Position numbers and translations under genes: made by a program. A stretch of 64,000 nucleotides of DNA from RGIG3528 sp964653855 (GTDB lineage Bacteria > Bacillota > Clostridia > Lachnospirales > Lachnospiraceae): positions 1-64,000 of the forward strand of contig CAZZFV010000002.1 of the NCBI GenBank assembly GCA_964653855.1, written 5' to 3'. Under the pieces are notes generated by a model, which was not told the origin of the DNA, made no database searches, and saw nothing but the letters and a program-made list of their open reading frames with translations. Positions 34,842 to 43,525 of this stretch are shown piece after piece. How positions within the stretch are numbered: position 1 is the first letter of the stretch; the number at the start of each line of letters is the position of its first letter.

Positions 34842-36434
34842 ATGAAATACGTTATTTCTTACGATGTGGGGACAACGGGAATAAAAACGTGTCTTTTTTC
34901 GATTGACGAAAAAGTGACGTTGATCGGCGGCGCATATGCGGCTTATCACCTTTATATCCTTGAAAACGGCGGAGCCGAGCAGGATGCCGACGAGTGGTGG
35001 AACGCAATGTGCGTGACAACGCACGAACTTCTCACAAAAACAGGCGTCCAAAAGGAGAAAATCGAAGGAATAAGTTTTTGTTCGCAAATGCAGGGACTTG
35101 TGCTTGTGGATAAGTCGGGAAACGCAATCAGACGCCCCATGAGCTATATGGACCAAAGGGCTGAAGACACCTTCAACAAAAATGCGGGTCACGGAATACG
35201 TGTGGCGGGACTCGGAATTCATAAACTATTGAAATGTCTTATCACCACGACCGCGGCGCCCACAAGCGTAAAAGACCCGGTGTGGAAATATTTGTGGGTA
35301 AAGGAAAACGAACCGGAAAATTATGCAAAAATATACAAATGGCTTGACGTAAAAGAATATCTTATATGCCGTGCGACGGGAGAAACCGTGATGACAAAGG
35401 ATTCGGCATATTCGACTTTCCTTTTTGACACGAGAAAAGGGCATTTTAGGTGGAGCAAAGAACTTTGCAAGCTTTTTAAAGTAAATCCCGATCACTTGCC
35501 GAAAGTCATCGATTCGACGGATGCTGTCGGAACGCTTACAAAAAAGGCTGCAGAGGAACTTGGGCTTACAACAAACACGATCGTGTTCGGAGGAGGCGGT
35601 GACGCAGTGTTAATCGGTGTCGGCGCGGGTAGCATAAAAACGGGCGACACACATATATATTCCGGCACATCCGGCTGGGTGTCCACGGTTGTCGATAAGC
35701 AGGTTGTTGACATCGTTTCGATGATTGCGGCAATCGTGAGCGCCGAAAACGGAAAATTCAATTATTTTGCCGAAATGGAAACGGCGGGCAAGTGCTTTGA
35801 ATGGGTAAAGGAGCATTTGGCTCTCGACGAAATAGATATTTACCTTCACAAAAAAGACGTAACGGAAGGCGAAGAAGCGGTATACATGAGTCTTTACGAC
35901 TATTTGAGCGATACGGTAAAGCGTGCGCCCGCAGGCTCGAACGGACTTATTTTTACACCTTGGCTTCACGGAAACAGATGTCCTTTTGAGGACCCGGATG
36001 CGGCTGGAATGTTTTTCAACATAAAGCTTGAAACCGGAAAAACCGAGATGATGCGTGCGGTGCTTGAGGGAATATGTTTTCATCTTCGCTGGATGCTCGA
36101 GTGCGAAAGCAAAAAGGTAAAGACGTCTGATGTAATTCGTTTTGTGGGCGGCGGAGCATTGTCAAGTGTTACGTGCCAGATGCTTGCGGATATCACGGGA
36201 CGCACGATAGAGACGGTCGAAAATTCACAGGATGTGGGAGCGGTCGGCGCCGCAATAATTGCGGGAATCGGGTTAAAAGCGATTCCGAGCGTCGAGGCGG
36301 CAAACGATTTTGTGCGTGTTAAGGGGGTTTACAGACCTAATTCCGAAAACAGGAAAGTTTACGACGAAAATTACAGGGTGTTCAAAAAACTTCACGGGGC
36401 AAACAAAAAATTGTTTAAAATACTTAATGATTGA
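34842..36434 (+). CDS. FGGY-family carbohydrate kinase (xylulokinase-like)
   Basis: A 530-residue ATP-dependent sugar kinase. Features: SYDVGTTGIKTCLF (phosphate-1), MSYMDQRAED (active-site loop), IYSGTSGWVST, WLHGNRCPFEDPDAAG, RAVLEGICFHLRW and FVGGGALSSVTCQMLADI (phosphate-2/adenosine). Closest in style to xylulose kinases, but FGGY specificity cannot be read from sequence alone. GGAGG lies 5 nt before ATG 34842. The aldolase downstream suggests kinase then aldol cleavage of a ketose or deoxysugar phosphate. Confidence 0.92.
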   Translation: MKYVISYDVGTTGIKTCLFSIDEKVTLIGGAYAAYHLYILENGGAEQDADEWWNAMCVTTHELLTKTGVQKEKIEGISFCSQMQGLVLVDKSGNAIRRPMSYMDQRAEDTFNKNAGHGIRVAGLGIHKLLKCLITTTAAPTSVKDPVWKYLWVKENEPENYAKIYKWLDVKEYLICRATGETVMTKDSAYSTFLFDTRKGHFRWSKELCKLFKVNPDHLPKVIDSTDAVGTLTKKAAEELGLTTNTIVFGGGGDAVLIGVGAGSIKTGDTHIYSGTSGWVSTVVDKQVVDIVSMIAAIVSAENGKFNYFAEMETAGKCFEWVKEHLALDEIDIYLHKKDVTEGEEAVYMSLYDYLSDTVKRAPAGSNGLIFTPWLHGNRCPFEDPDAAGMFFNIKLETGKTEMMRAVLEGICFHLRWMLECESKKVKTSDVIRFVGGGALSSVTCQMLADITGRTIETVENSQDVGAVGAAIIAGIGLKAIPSVEAANDFVRVKGVYRPNSENRKVYDENYRVFKKLHGANKKLFKILND

Positions 36435-36506
36435 CAGGTGACAAGGTGACAAATAGGTAAGAACAATTAAAACCTAAATGTTTAATTGTTTACAAAGGAG
36501 AAGGTT

Positions 36507-37493
36507 ATGGATGACACAAAATTAAAGAAAATTGTTGCGGATACGGGACGTGAACTCTTAAAAAAAGGGCTCGTCGCGCGTACATGGGGAAACATAAGCG
36601 TTCGCCGTGACGAAAAGAGTTTTGCGATTTCGCCGTCGGGGCTCGGATACGTGAATATGACGCCCGCAGACGTGCCGATTTACGATATGGAAAAAGAAGA
36701 ATGGGAAGGCACAAGGAAACCTTCAAGCGAAAAAAAGATCCATGCGGCGGCATATAAGATTTTTCCCGACGTTAATGCGGTGATTCACACGCACCAGGAC
36801 TACGCAACGGCCGTGGGGCTTGCGGGAACGGATTTGCTTGAACTTACGGAAGAAGAACAAAAGCTTCTCGGTAAAATCGAGATTGCGGGATACGGACTTC
36901 CGGGAACGGGAAAATTAAAGAAAAATGTCGAGGCGGCATATTTAAAGGGCTCGAAGGTTGTGCTTATGAGTCATCACGGAGCGGTGATTCTTGGGCAAAA
37001 CATGGATGATGCGATAAAAAAAGCGGAAGCTCTCGAAAATGTATGCCGTCGCGCCGTTATAAAGAAAATAGGAAATGCGGATGAAAATGTTAAGGCAGGA
37101 CGCTTAAGCCCCGAAATGCTTTCTGCGGCAAAGGATATGCGTGTCGTGACCGATAATAACACATTATGGGCGGCAGAGCAAAACGGCTTTAAGGCGGAGC
37201 TTGACGACATTGCGCAAATGCTCGGACAAAAATTAAAGTGTGTCGAAAATGACGATGCGGCAATATTAAAAGCGTTAAATCACACGGACGCTGTGCTTGT
37301 TAGGGGAGTCGGATGCGTGATTTTGACGGAGGATCCGGACGATGCCGAGGCGTTAATGCTGCTTACAAAAAAAGCGTGCATGACGCACAGGCTTATTTCG
37401 GCGGCCAAGAAACACGCAAATCTTTCCGCTTTTGACTGTAAGCTTATGAACGCGGTTTATAAGATGAAATACAGCAAAAAGAAGGAGGGCTAA
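36507..37493 (+). CDS. Class II aldolase/adducin-domain protein with extra C-terminal module
   Basis: A 328-residue protein. Residues 1-215 form a class II aldolase domain of the fuculose/ribulose-phosphate type: TWGNISVRRD, SPSGLGY, the Zn pair HTHQDY and a third Zn His in MSHHGAV. The C-terminal ~95 residues (about 230-325) look like a partial second aldolase-type half (DAVLVRGVGCVILTEDPDDAEALMLLTKKACMTHRLI) without the Zn His. Family members split sugar 1-phosphates to DHAP and an aldehyde, or epimerise ribulose 5-phosphate. AAAGGAG precedes ATG 36507. GtrA starts at the base after the stop. Confidence 0.9.
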   Translation: MDDTKLKKIVADTGRELLKKGLVARTWGNISVRRDEKSFAISPSGLGYVNMTPADVPIYDMEKEEWEGTRKPSSEKKIHAAAYKIFPDVNAVIHTHQDYATAVGLAGTDLLELTEEEQKLLGKIEIAGYGLPGTGKLKKNVEAAYLKGSKVVLMSHHGAVILGQNMDDAIKKAEALENVCRRAVIKKIGNADENVKAGRLSPEMLSAAKDMRVVTDNNTLWAAEQNGFKAELDDIAQMLGQKLKCVENDDAAILKALNHTDAVLVRGVGCVILTEDPDDAEALMLLTKKACMTHRLISAAKKHANLSAFDCKLMNAVYKMKYSKKKEG

Positions 37494-37940
37494 ATGGAAA
37501 AGGAAAAGAAAAAAGAACTTTTTCGCACGATCAAGTTCGTTTTGTGTTCCGTTTCCGCAGGGCTTATTCAAATCGGGTCGTTCAGTGTGATGACGCTGTT
37601 CTTCGGCGAAACGATGCCCTATATGTTTAGGTATCTGATTGCGCTTGTGCTTTCGGTACTTTGGAATTTTACGCTTAACCGGAGATTTACATTCCAGTCG
37701 GCGGGAAACGTGCCCGTCGCGATGATGAAGGTTGCCTTGTTTTATGCGGTGTTTACGCCTGTCACGATGTTCGGCGGCGAATACCTCGTAAAATGCGGAT
37801 GGAACGATTTTGTTGTGGAAGTGCTCACGATGGCATTGAATTTTGTGACCGAATACATTTATGACAGATTTTTTGTTTTCGGTTCAACAATAGATACAAA
37901 CAAAGCGGCAAAAAAAGCCGAAGAAAGAGAGGATTTATAA
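37494..37940 (+). CDS. GtrA-family membrane protein
   Basis: A 148-residue protein with four transmembrane helices and the GtrA pattern (IKFVLCSVSAGLIQIGSF, LWNFTLNRRFTFQSA, EYIYDRFFVFG). GtrA proteins are linked to moving or handling polyprenyl-linked sugars at the membrane. An intrabacterial sugar-catabolic operon is an unusual place for one. It begins directly after the aldolase stop and its own stop overlaps the aminotransferase start by one base (TAATG). Confidence 0.9.
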   Translation: MEKEKKKELFRTIKFVLCSVSAGLIQIGSFSVMTLFFGETMPYMFRYLIALVLSVLWNFTLNRRFTFQSAGNVPVAMMKVALFYAVFTPVTMFGGEYLVKCGWNDFVVEVLTMALNFVTEYIYDRFFVFGSTIDTNKAAKKAEEREDL

Positions 37941-39433
37941 TGGAAAATTGCGGAATTTCAAGATGGGACGATCCGAAGGAAATAAACGCGCGTCTCAAAA
38001 AGCTCACGAGTCAGCCGATTTGGGAAATCGACGACGAATATTATGCCGAAGTCATGAAGTATTATGACGAAAAGTGCAAGGCATCGAAGGCCGTGTACGA
38101 AGAGGCGAAGAATTATATTCCGGGCGGCGTTCAGCACAACCTTGCTTTCAATAAGCCTTTTCCGATGTGTATGGCAAAGGCGGACGGTGCTTATCTTTAC
38201 GATAAGGACGGAAATCAATATATCGATTTCCTGCAGGCGGGCGGACCCACGATTCTCGGATCGAACTATGAGCCCGTAAGAAAAAAGGTTGAGGAACTTT
38301 TGCACGAATGCGGCCCCGTAACCGGACTTTTGCACGAATCCGAGCTTATGCTCGCAAAAGAGATAAATAAACACATGCCGAACGTTGAGATGTTCAGAAT
38401 GCTGGGATCGGGTACGGAAGCATGTATGGCATCGCTCAGAATCGCACGTATCGCGACGGGCAAAAAGCGTATCATTAAGATGGGCGGCGCATATCACGGA
38501 TGGTCGGATCAGCTTGTATACGGACTTAAGATTCCGGGATCGAGAGGACTTCTCGAATCGCACGGAATTCCCGGAGCAGATTATCGCACAACCGACGAAT
38601 GCAGACCGAACGACTTAAATATGCTTGAGGCACTTTTAAAGAGAAACAAGCTTAAGGGCGGTACGGCGGCGGTTATGGTTGAGCCTTGCGGACCCGAGAG
38701 CGGTACAAGACCGATCGCAAAAGATTACAATAAGGGCGTAAGAGCGCTTTGCGACAAATACGGTGCGCTTCTTATATTCGATGAAGTCGTAACCGGCTTC
38801 CGTGTGGGAATCGGTGGTGCACAAGGCTATTTTGACATTGTTCCCGATCTTACGATATTCGGAAAGATTATCGCAGGCGGATATCCGGCGGCCGGCGGCG
38901 TTGGCGGTAAAAAGGAATACGCAAGCCTTATGGCAGCGGGACTTGCAACGGGAAAACACAGAGCGTATGTCGGCGGAACGCTTGCGGCAAATCCGCTTTC
39001 GTGCGTTGCGGGAACGGCGGCAATCTCCGAAATCGCAAGAACAAACGCTTGCGAAAAAGCGGGAAAGATGGGCGACCGCATTACGGACGGCTTAAAAGAA
39101 CTTATTGACAGATACGGCTTGCCTTTTGTTGCATACAACCAGGGCTCCATTTGTCACCTTGAGTGCACGGGCGCGATGAGCTTTGATTTCTCGTCGATGA
39201 GCTTCATTAAGTCTGCACTCGGAATTCTTAAGAACAAGGATATGATGTATGTCCGCAAGGATTCCATGGAACGCATGGGTGCGGCTTATATGGCAAACGG
39301 AATCGTTACCCTTGCGGGATCGAGACTTTATACATCGATGGCGGACACGCCGGAAATTATCGATGAGGCACTGAACCGCTTCGAAAATGTGTTTAAGCAT
39401 GTAAAGAAAACGGATAAGGGAATGGTAAAATAA
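37940..39433 (+). CDS. Class III PLP aminotransferase (glutamate-1-semialdehyde aminomutase-like)
   Basis: A 497-residue PLP enzyme. Visible: DKDGNQYIDFLQAGGPTILG, MFRMLGSGTEACMASLRIAR, GGAYHGWSDQLVYG, LLIFDEVVTGFR (cofactor Asp) and FGKIIAGGYPAAGG with the Schiff-base Lys. It resembles HemL but has a ~55-residue N-terminal extension, and no haem genes are near. As the last gene of the kinase-aldolase-GtrA unit it probably aminates a sugar-derived aldehyde or ketone, or acts in reverse on an amino compound (inference). Confidence 0.9.
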   Translation: MENCGISRWDDPKEINARLKKLTSQPIWEIDDEYYAEVMKYYDEKCKASKAVYEEAKNYIPGGVQHNLAFNKPFPMCMAKADGAYLYDKDGNQYIDFLQAGGPTILGSNYEPVRKKVEELLHECGPVTGLLHESELMLAKEINKHMPNVEMFRMLGSGTEACMASLRIARIATGKKRIIKMGGAYHGWSDQLVYGLKIPGSRGLLESHGIPGADYRTTDECRPNDLNMLEALLKRNKLKGGTAAVMVEPCGPESGTRPIAKDYNKGVRALCDKYGALLIFDEVVTGFRVGIGGAQGYFDIVPDLTIFGKIIAGGYPAAGGVGGKKEYASLMAAGLATGKHRAYVGGTLAANPLSCVAGTAAISEIARTNACEKAGKMGDRITDGLKELIDRYGLPFVAYNQGSICHLECTGAMSFDFSSMSFIKSALGILKNKDMMYVRKDSMERMGAAYMANGIVTLAGSRLYTSMADTPEIIDEALNRFENVFKHVKKTDKGMVK

Positions 39434-39612
39434 GAGGCGGCTGAAAACTTTTATGGATAAAAGTCAGCTGCTACGTACCTTCGGTACTCCCGCAGCTGCC
39501 GCCTGCATTCGCAATCCGGATTATCATCCTACTTGCTCATGACGGCTTTGGTTTTCAACCGGTCAACAGTCTTTGTATGCAAGCATACAAGACTGTTGAC
39601 ACGCTTGAAAAC
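39434..39612. repeat. Complex palindromic intergenic element
   Basis: Two structured halves. Left: outer GGCGGC / GCCGCC (39436 and 39498), inner hairpins ACTTTTAT-GG-ATAAAAGT (39447-39464) and CAGCTGC / GCAGCTG (39465-39471 / 39492-39498) enclosing GTACC-TTC-GGTAC (39475-39487), forming a branched fold. Right: long inverted repeat GTTTTCAA (39551-39558) / TTGAAAAC (39605-39612) around near-perfect ~19-bp arms at 39562-39580 / 39583-39600, with one base deleted. It lies between convergent genes with no simple T-run. Confidence 0.7.
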
Positions 39613-39616
39613 ACTT

Positions 39617-40522
39617 TTATCTCACTTTCAGGTCGTGGTTTACCGTGAAATTGCGTTTAAGCGAATTTAGCAATATGTTTATTGTTAAATTCGCTTTTTT
39701 TTCGCCGTTGTCAAGGACTGTTTTTGGGCCTTCGGGCAAAAGCGACTGTTCGTTATCGGATATTATGCAGCATATGTCGGACGGATTTAAATCCTGCATT
39801 ACTTTGAGCGTCAAAAATCCGCCGAGGGTGATTACCTTTTGACCTTTTAAGTTATTTAAAACTTCTTCCGTCAAATCGCGGAGACGGAGCGGAAAAACGT
39901 CTCCGGGAAGTTTTAGGACAAATTGCTCATAGCCCGCATTGTTGATATTGTCGTACAAAAAATAATATTTGTCGGAAGCTCCAAGCTCCATTTTTGCCTT
40001 TTCGATAAGAAAAGGAAGGTCATCGTATATTTGATAAAAAAGTTCGTCGTCAACACACATGTCAACGCATATTACGGGCACAAGATAGCTGTCGGCAAGC
40101 GCCTTAAAGTCGTCGTGTTTTAAGTCGATCGCAATGATTGCGTCTATGTTTCTGTTTATTATAAGAACATTTTCGCGTACGGGCGCCGGAATAAACATGA
40201 CATCGTATTTAAGTCTGTTTAAGCGCTCGGTCATCATGGACGAGAAAAGCATTATTTTTGAATCGTATGTCGGAATGCCGGTCATACAATAAGAAATCCC
40301 GATTATGTTGTTGCGGCCTGTCGCAAGGCTTTTTGCGGCGTGTGACGGAACGTAATTCATAAGGTTTGCCATTTGCAATATTTTCTTTTTTGTTTCCGGC
40401 TTAATTTTTTGGTCGGGGCGGTCGTTCATCACATAGGATACCGTTGCAACCGATACGCCCGCGGCACGTGCCACGTCTCTTGCCGTGACGCGCGTGTTCT
40501 TTTTTTCGTTTTCTGATTCCAT
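39617..40522 (-). CDS. LacI-family regulator of the maltodextrin locus
   Basis: A 301-residue repressor, slightly shorter than the usual ~330. The N-terminal helix-turn-helix reads VTARDVARAAGVSVATVSYVMND with the hinge AKSLATGRNNIIGIS; the periplasmic-binding-like ligand domain follows but is reduced in its second half. It is transcribed divergently from the starch operon, and a long palindrome of LacI type lies over that operon's promoter. GGGGAA precedes ATG 40522. Effector probably a maltodextrin (inference from context). Confidence 0.93.
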   Translation of the reverse strand: MESENEKKNTRVTARDVARAAGVSVATVSYVMNDRPDQKIKPETKKKILQMANLMNYVPSHAAKSLATGRNNIIGISYCMTGIPTYDSKIMLFSSMMTERLNRLKYDVMFIPAPVRENVLIINRNIDAIIAIDLKHDDFKALADSYLVPVICVDMCVDDELFYQIYDDLPFLIEKAKMELGASDKYYFLYDNINNAGYEQFVLKLPGDVFPLRLRDLTEEVLNNLKGQKVITLGGFLTLKVMQDLNPSDICCIISDNEQSLLPEGPKTVLDNGEKKANLTINILLNSLKRNFTVNHDLKVR

Positions 40523-40551
40523 TAATATTTCCCCACTTAATTTTTAAGTGT

Positions 40552-40580
40552 ATAATAATTAATTCCGTTTTTTTTGTCAA
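40552..40580 (-). promoter_or_regulatory. Promoter of the LacI-family regulator
   Basis: On the minus strand TTGACA (40580-40575), 17-nt spacer, TATTAT (40557-40552). Confidence 0.8.
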
Positions 40581-40587
40581 CCATGTA

Positions 40588-40616
40588 TTGACAGTGATTG
40601 CAACGAGTGGTATAAA
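40588..40616 (+). promoter_or_regulatory. Starch/maltodextrin operon promoter
   Basis: TTGACA, 17-nt spacer, TATAAA; the -10 abuts the palindromic operator. Confidence 0.9.
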
Positions 40617-40649
40617 TTACTTAACCGTTTAACTTAAGCGGTTAAGTAA
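40617..40649 (+). promoter_or_regulatory. Double LacI-type operator
   Basis: 33-bp palindrome with 11-bp perfect arms (TTACTTAACCG / CGGTTAAGTAA) around an 11-bp centre. It contains two overlapping CG-centred boxes, TTAACCGTTTAA and TTAAGCGGTTAA, covering the transcription start. Confidence 0.85.
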
Positions 40650-40715
40650 ACGAAGCGATGAGACGTATATCATCGTAAAAATTTCAGCGGATGAACAATC
40701 CCGGATAGGAGTATT

Positions 40716-41783
40716 ATGAAGAGAATTATTATGTTACTTATGAGCATCGTGATGATTTTGTCACTTTGCGCGTGCGGAGGTGCGGAAACAAATTTAAACG
40801 AGACATCCGAAAAAACGGAAATTACGATTACTTTTGTTAACGGAAGCGAAACTCTTGGGACCGTAAAAGCATATGCCGGCGAAAAGATAACGGGCTATGA
40901 GCAGTTTGAGACACTTTCGGGATACGAGTTCCTCGGATGGTACAAGACTCCCACAATGCTTGAGTCGAGTAAGTGTGATTTAACAACCGACACATTCAAT
41001 TCCGACAAAAAGATTTTCGGCGCGTTTAAGTCTTTAAACAAAACGGCTGATACGAGAAAATGGTATGTTGTTGGCGAAGGCGCAAGCACCGTACTTGTAA
41101 ATTCCGCTTGGGCGGGAGCCGATGTGACCGACGAAAACAAGTCGGCATGCGAACTTAAGGCTACGGGAAACACAAACGAATTTGCGATCACGCTTGATCT
41201 CTATGAGGGAGACAAGTTCCAGCTTATTTACGATTGGCAATGGGAAGGACAAAAGGGATACGGCACATTTACCGAGCTTTCGGCAGACGAATTTGAAAGC
41301 GGCGGGGGCTTAAGCGGCGAAACATCCAAAGCGAACGTCATGGTAAAGAAAGACGGAAACTACACGATTACGCTTACGACAGATCCCGACAATTCCGTTT
41401 ATGACGAAATAAAGATCGTGCGTAACGGTGATGCGGGAGCAAAGCCGGAAGTTAAGGAAGAAGTATATACGGTTAACGAAAACACGGAAATTGTGATGAA
41501 GGGAAGTTGGGTAAGTGACTGGTCAGAAAACATTTCGCTTACAAGAACAACCGGCACAAATCTCTTTACAGTTACACGTGAATTCGCATCGGGCACGGAA
41601 CTTTATTTCATGGTATGGGATAACGGTAAGGACACCGGAAAGGGCTTAAATGCTTCTGCCGTAACCGATGACGCATCAAAGGCTTTTATCGATGCATCCG
41701 CGTATAACGTAAAGCTTACGGCTGACGGAACATACACAATCACGGTTGATGCGGACACGTTTACAATCAAAATTTCAAAGTAA
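40716..41783 (+). CDS. Surface lipoprotein, probable starch/maltodextrin-binding protein
   Basis: A 355-residue lipoprotein (lipobox LCAC, lipidated Cys20). Residues ~35-95 form an InlB-type beta repeat (GYEFLGWYKTP). The remainder contains two similar beta modules (~108-235 and ~250-355) with aromatic residues (YDWQWEGQKGY; GSWVSDWSENISL, MVWDNGKDTG) resembling SusE/SusF-like or CBM26-like starch-binding domains. No catalytic residues are apparent. First gene of the operon under the LacI operator, so likely abundant at the surface, presenting oligosaccharides to the importer. Confidence 0.8.
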   Translation: MKRIIMLLMSIVMILSLCACGGAETNLNETSEKTEITITFVNGSETLGTVKAYAGEKITGYEQFETLSGYEFLGWYKTPTMLESSKCDLTTDTFNSDKKIFGAFKSLNKTADTRKWYVVGEGASTVLVNSAWAGADVTDENKSACELKATGNTNEFAITLDLYEGDKFQLIYDWQWEGQKGYGTFTELSADEFESGGGLSGETSKANVMVKKDGNYTITLTTDPDNSVYDEIKIVRNGDAGAKPEVKEEVYTVNENTEIVMKGSWVSDWSENISLTRTTGTNLFTVTREFASGTELYFMVWDNGKDTGKGLNASAVTDDASKAFIDASAYNVKLTADGTYTITVDADTFTIKISK

Positions 41784-41796
41784 TTCAAAATAATTC

Positions 41797-41836
41797 AAGG
41801 AGAAGGCGGCTTTCACGCCGCCTTTAATCAAATATG
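41797..41836 (+). promoter_or_regulatory. Shine-Dalgarno, 8-bp hairpin, start codon module
   Basis: AAGGAG (41797-41802) is followed at once by a perfect hairpin AAGGCGGC-TTTCAC-GCCGCCTT (41803-41824), then 9 nt and ATG 41834. There is no Shine-Dalgarno between hairpin and ATG; only if the hairpin folds does AAGGAG come within a normal 9-nt spacing. Confidence 0.7.
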
Positions 41837-43525
41837 GATAAATATGCCCTTTTTCATATGCAGGATTCGCCCTATGCGTTTCCTACGGATTTGCACCGCA
41901 TGGTGATATCGCTCAGGACCAAAAAGGACGATGCGGCACGGGTCGAACTTGTCTACGAAAGCAAATACAAAATTGCCGAAAAACAAAACACCGTGACAAT
42001 GAAAAAAAGCCGGTTTTCAAAGCTCTTTGACTGGTATGAGGTGACGTTTGATTTAAAAGATACACGCCTTGCCTACGTATTTAAAGTGTATGATTTTGAC
42101 GGCTCATATGTGTATTTCAGTGAGGACGGACCGACGGATTCATATGATTTTTCGCTCGGATTTTACAATTTTTTCCAATATCCTTACATAAACGAGGCGG
42201 ATATAGTTCGCCCCGTAAAGTGGATGGAAAAAGCCGTGTTTTATCAAATTTTTCCGGATCGCTTTTGTATGGGCGACGACAAAAAGGATTTGTCCTACAT
42301 AAACATGAAGTGGGGCGCACGTCCGACTCCCAAAAGCTTTGCGGGCGGAGATATAAAAGGAATCACAAAAAAAATCGGCTACTTAAAAGAACTCGGAATC
42401 AACGCGATTTACTTAACGCCCGTGTTTAAATCAAAGTCGAATCACAAGTATGATATCAGCGATTTTTATGAAATCGATCCGATGTTCGGGACAAAAGAAG
42501 ATTTGCATGCACTTGTGACCGCAGCACACGAGAACAACATGAAAATTGTCCTTGACGCGGTTTTTAATCATATAAGCGAGGATTCGAAGGAATTTAAGGA
42601 CGTTTTGGAAAAAGGCCGCGCTTCAAAGTATTTTGATTGGTTTATCATAAACGGGGATAAGCCCGTAAAAAAGCCTTTAAATTACGAGTGTTTTGCGTCG
42701 TGCGAATATATGCCTAAATTAAATACGTCAAACATGTCCGTCCAGGACTTTTTGACGGGTGTGGCACTTTACTACATAAAAGAATTTGACATAGACGGAT
42801 GGCGTCTTGACGTGTCCGACGAAATAAGCGACGATTATTGGAGAAAGTTCAGAATCGCCGTAAAGAGTGCAAAGTCTGACGCCGTGATAATCGGCGAAAA
42901 TTGGCATGACGCATACAGAAACTTACGCGGCGATCAATACGACGGCATAATGAATTACGCTTTTACAAAGGCGATGCTTGATTATTTCGCGTTTGACACG
43001 GAAGACGCATACGGAACGGCATGCAAATTAAACGAGCTCATCATGAGAAACAAGGACGGCATAAACCGCATGATGTTAAATCTCCTCGATTCGCACGATA
43101 CGCACAGGTTTTTTACGCAAATAAAGGAAAACAGGCGAGCCATGAAGGAAGCTCTTGCGATTTTGTTCTTTTATCCCGGCGCTCCGTGCATCTTTTACGG
43201 AACGGAAATTTTGACCTCGGGCGGCTATGACCCCGATTGCAGAAAATGCATGGATTGGGAAAAAACGGACGAAAACGGCGAATATAAGGATATTTATAAA
43301 CTTATCCGCAAGCTTTCGGACTTGAGGCGGAACTCGGATTTGTCTACCGGAAAATATGGGTTTACGGCGGAAAACGACATGCTTATAATTAATTCGGTGA
43401 CCGAAAATCATACTTATACGCTTATCGTAAATCATACGGAAAATGCGGGAAAATTTTATGATACGGAAATCGGACCCGAAAGTTTTGTGATTTTTAAAGA
43501 CAGGGAGAGGTACGTTTATGAATAA
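41834..43525 (+). CDS. GH13 alpha-amylase-family enzyme (neopullulanase/cyclomaltodextrinase-like), cytosolic
   Basis: A 563-residue retaining alpha-glucanase without a signal peptide, so it acts on imported maltodextrins. An N-terminal beta domain (~1-120) precedes the (beta/alpha)8 barrel. Conserved regions: VLDAVFNH, DGWRLDVSDE (nucleophile Asp), VIIGENWHD (acid/base Glu) and LLDSHDTHRF (stabilising Asp). The N-terminal domain and intracellular location suggest subfamily 20-type activity. Its translation start is unusual (see the hairpin entry). The stop overlaps the binding-protein gene by 8 nt. Confidence 0.94.
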   Translation: MDKYALFHMQDSPYAFPTDLHRMVISLRTKKDDAARVELVYESKYKIAEKQNTVTMKKSRFSKLFDWYEVTFDLKDTRLAYVFKVYDFDGSYVYFSEDGPTDSYDFSLGFYNFFQYPYINEADIVRPVKWMEKAVFYQIFPDRFCMGDDKKDLSYINMKWGARPTPKSFAGGDIKGITKKIGYLKELGINAIYLTPVFKSKSNHKYDISDFYEIDPMFGTKEDLHALVTAAHENNMKIVLDAVFNHISEDSKEFKDVLEKGRASKYFDWFIINGDKPVKKPLNYECFASCEYMPKLNTSNMSVQDFLTGVALYYIKEFDIDGWRLDVSDEISDDYWRKFRIAVKSAKSDAVIIGENWHDAYRNLRGDQYDGIMNYAFTKAMLDYFAFDTEDAYGTACKLNELIMRNKDGINRMMLNLLDSHDTHRFFTQIKENRRAMKEALAILFFYPGAPCIFYGTEILTSGGYDPDCRKCMDWEKTDENGEYKDIYKLIRKLSDLRRNSDLSTGKYGFTAENDMLIINSVTENHTYTLIVNHTENAGKFYDTEIGPESFVIFKDRERYVYE

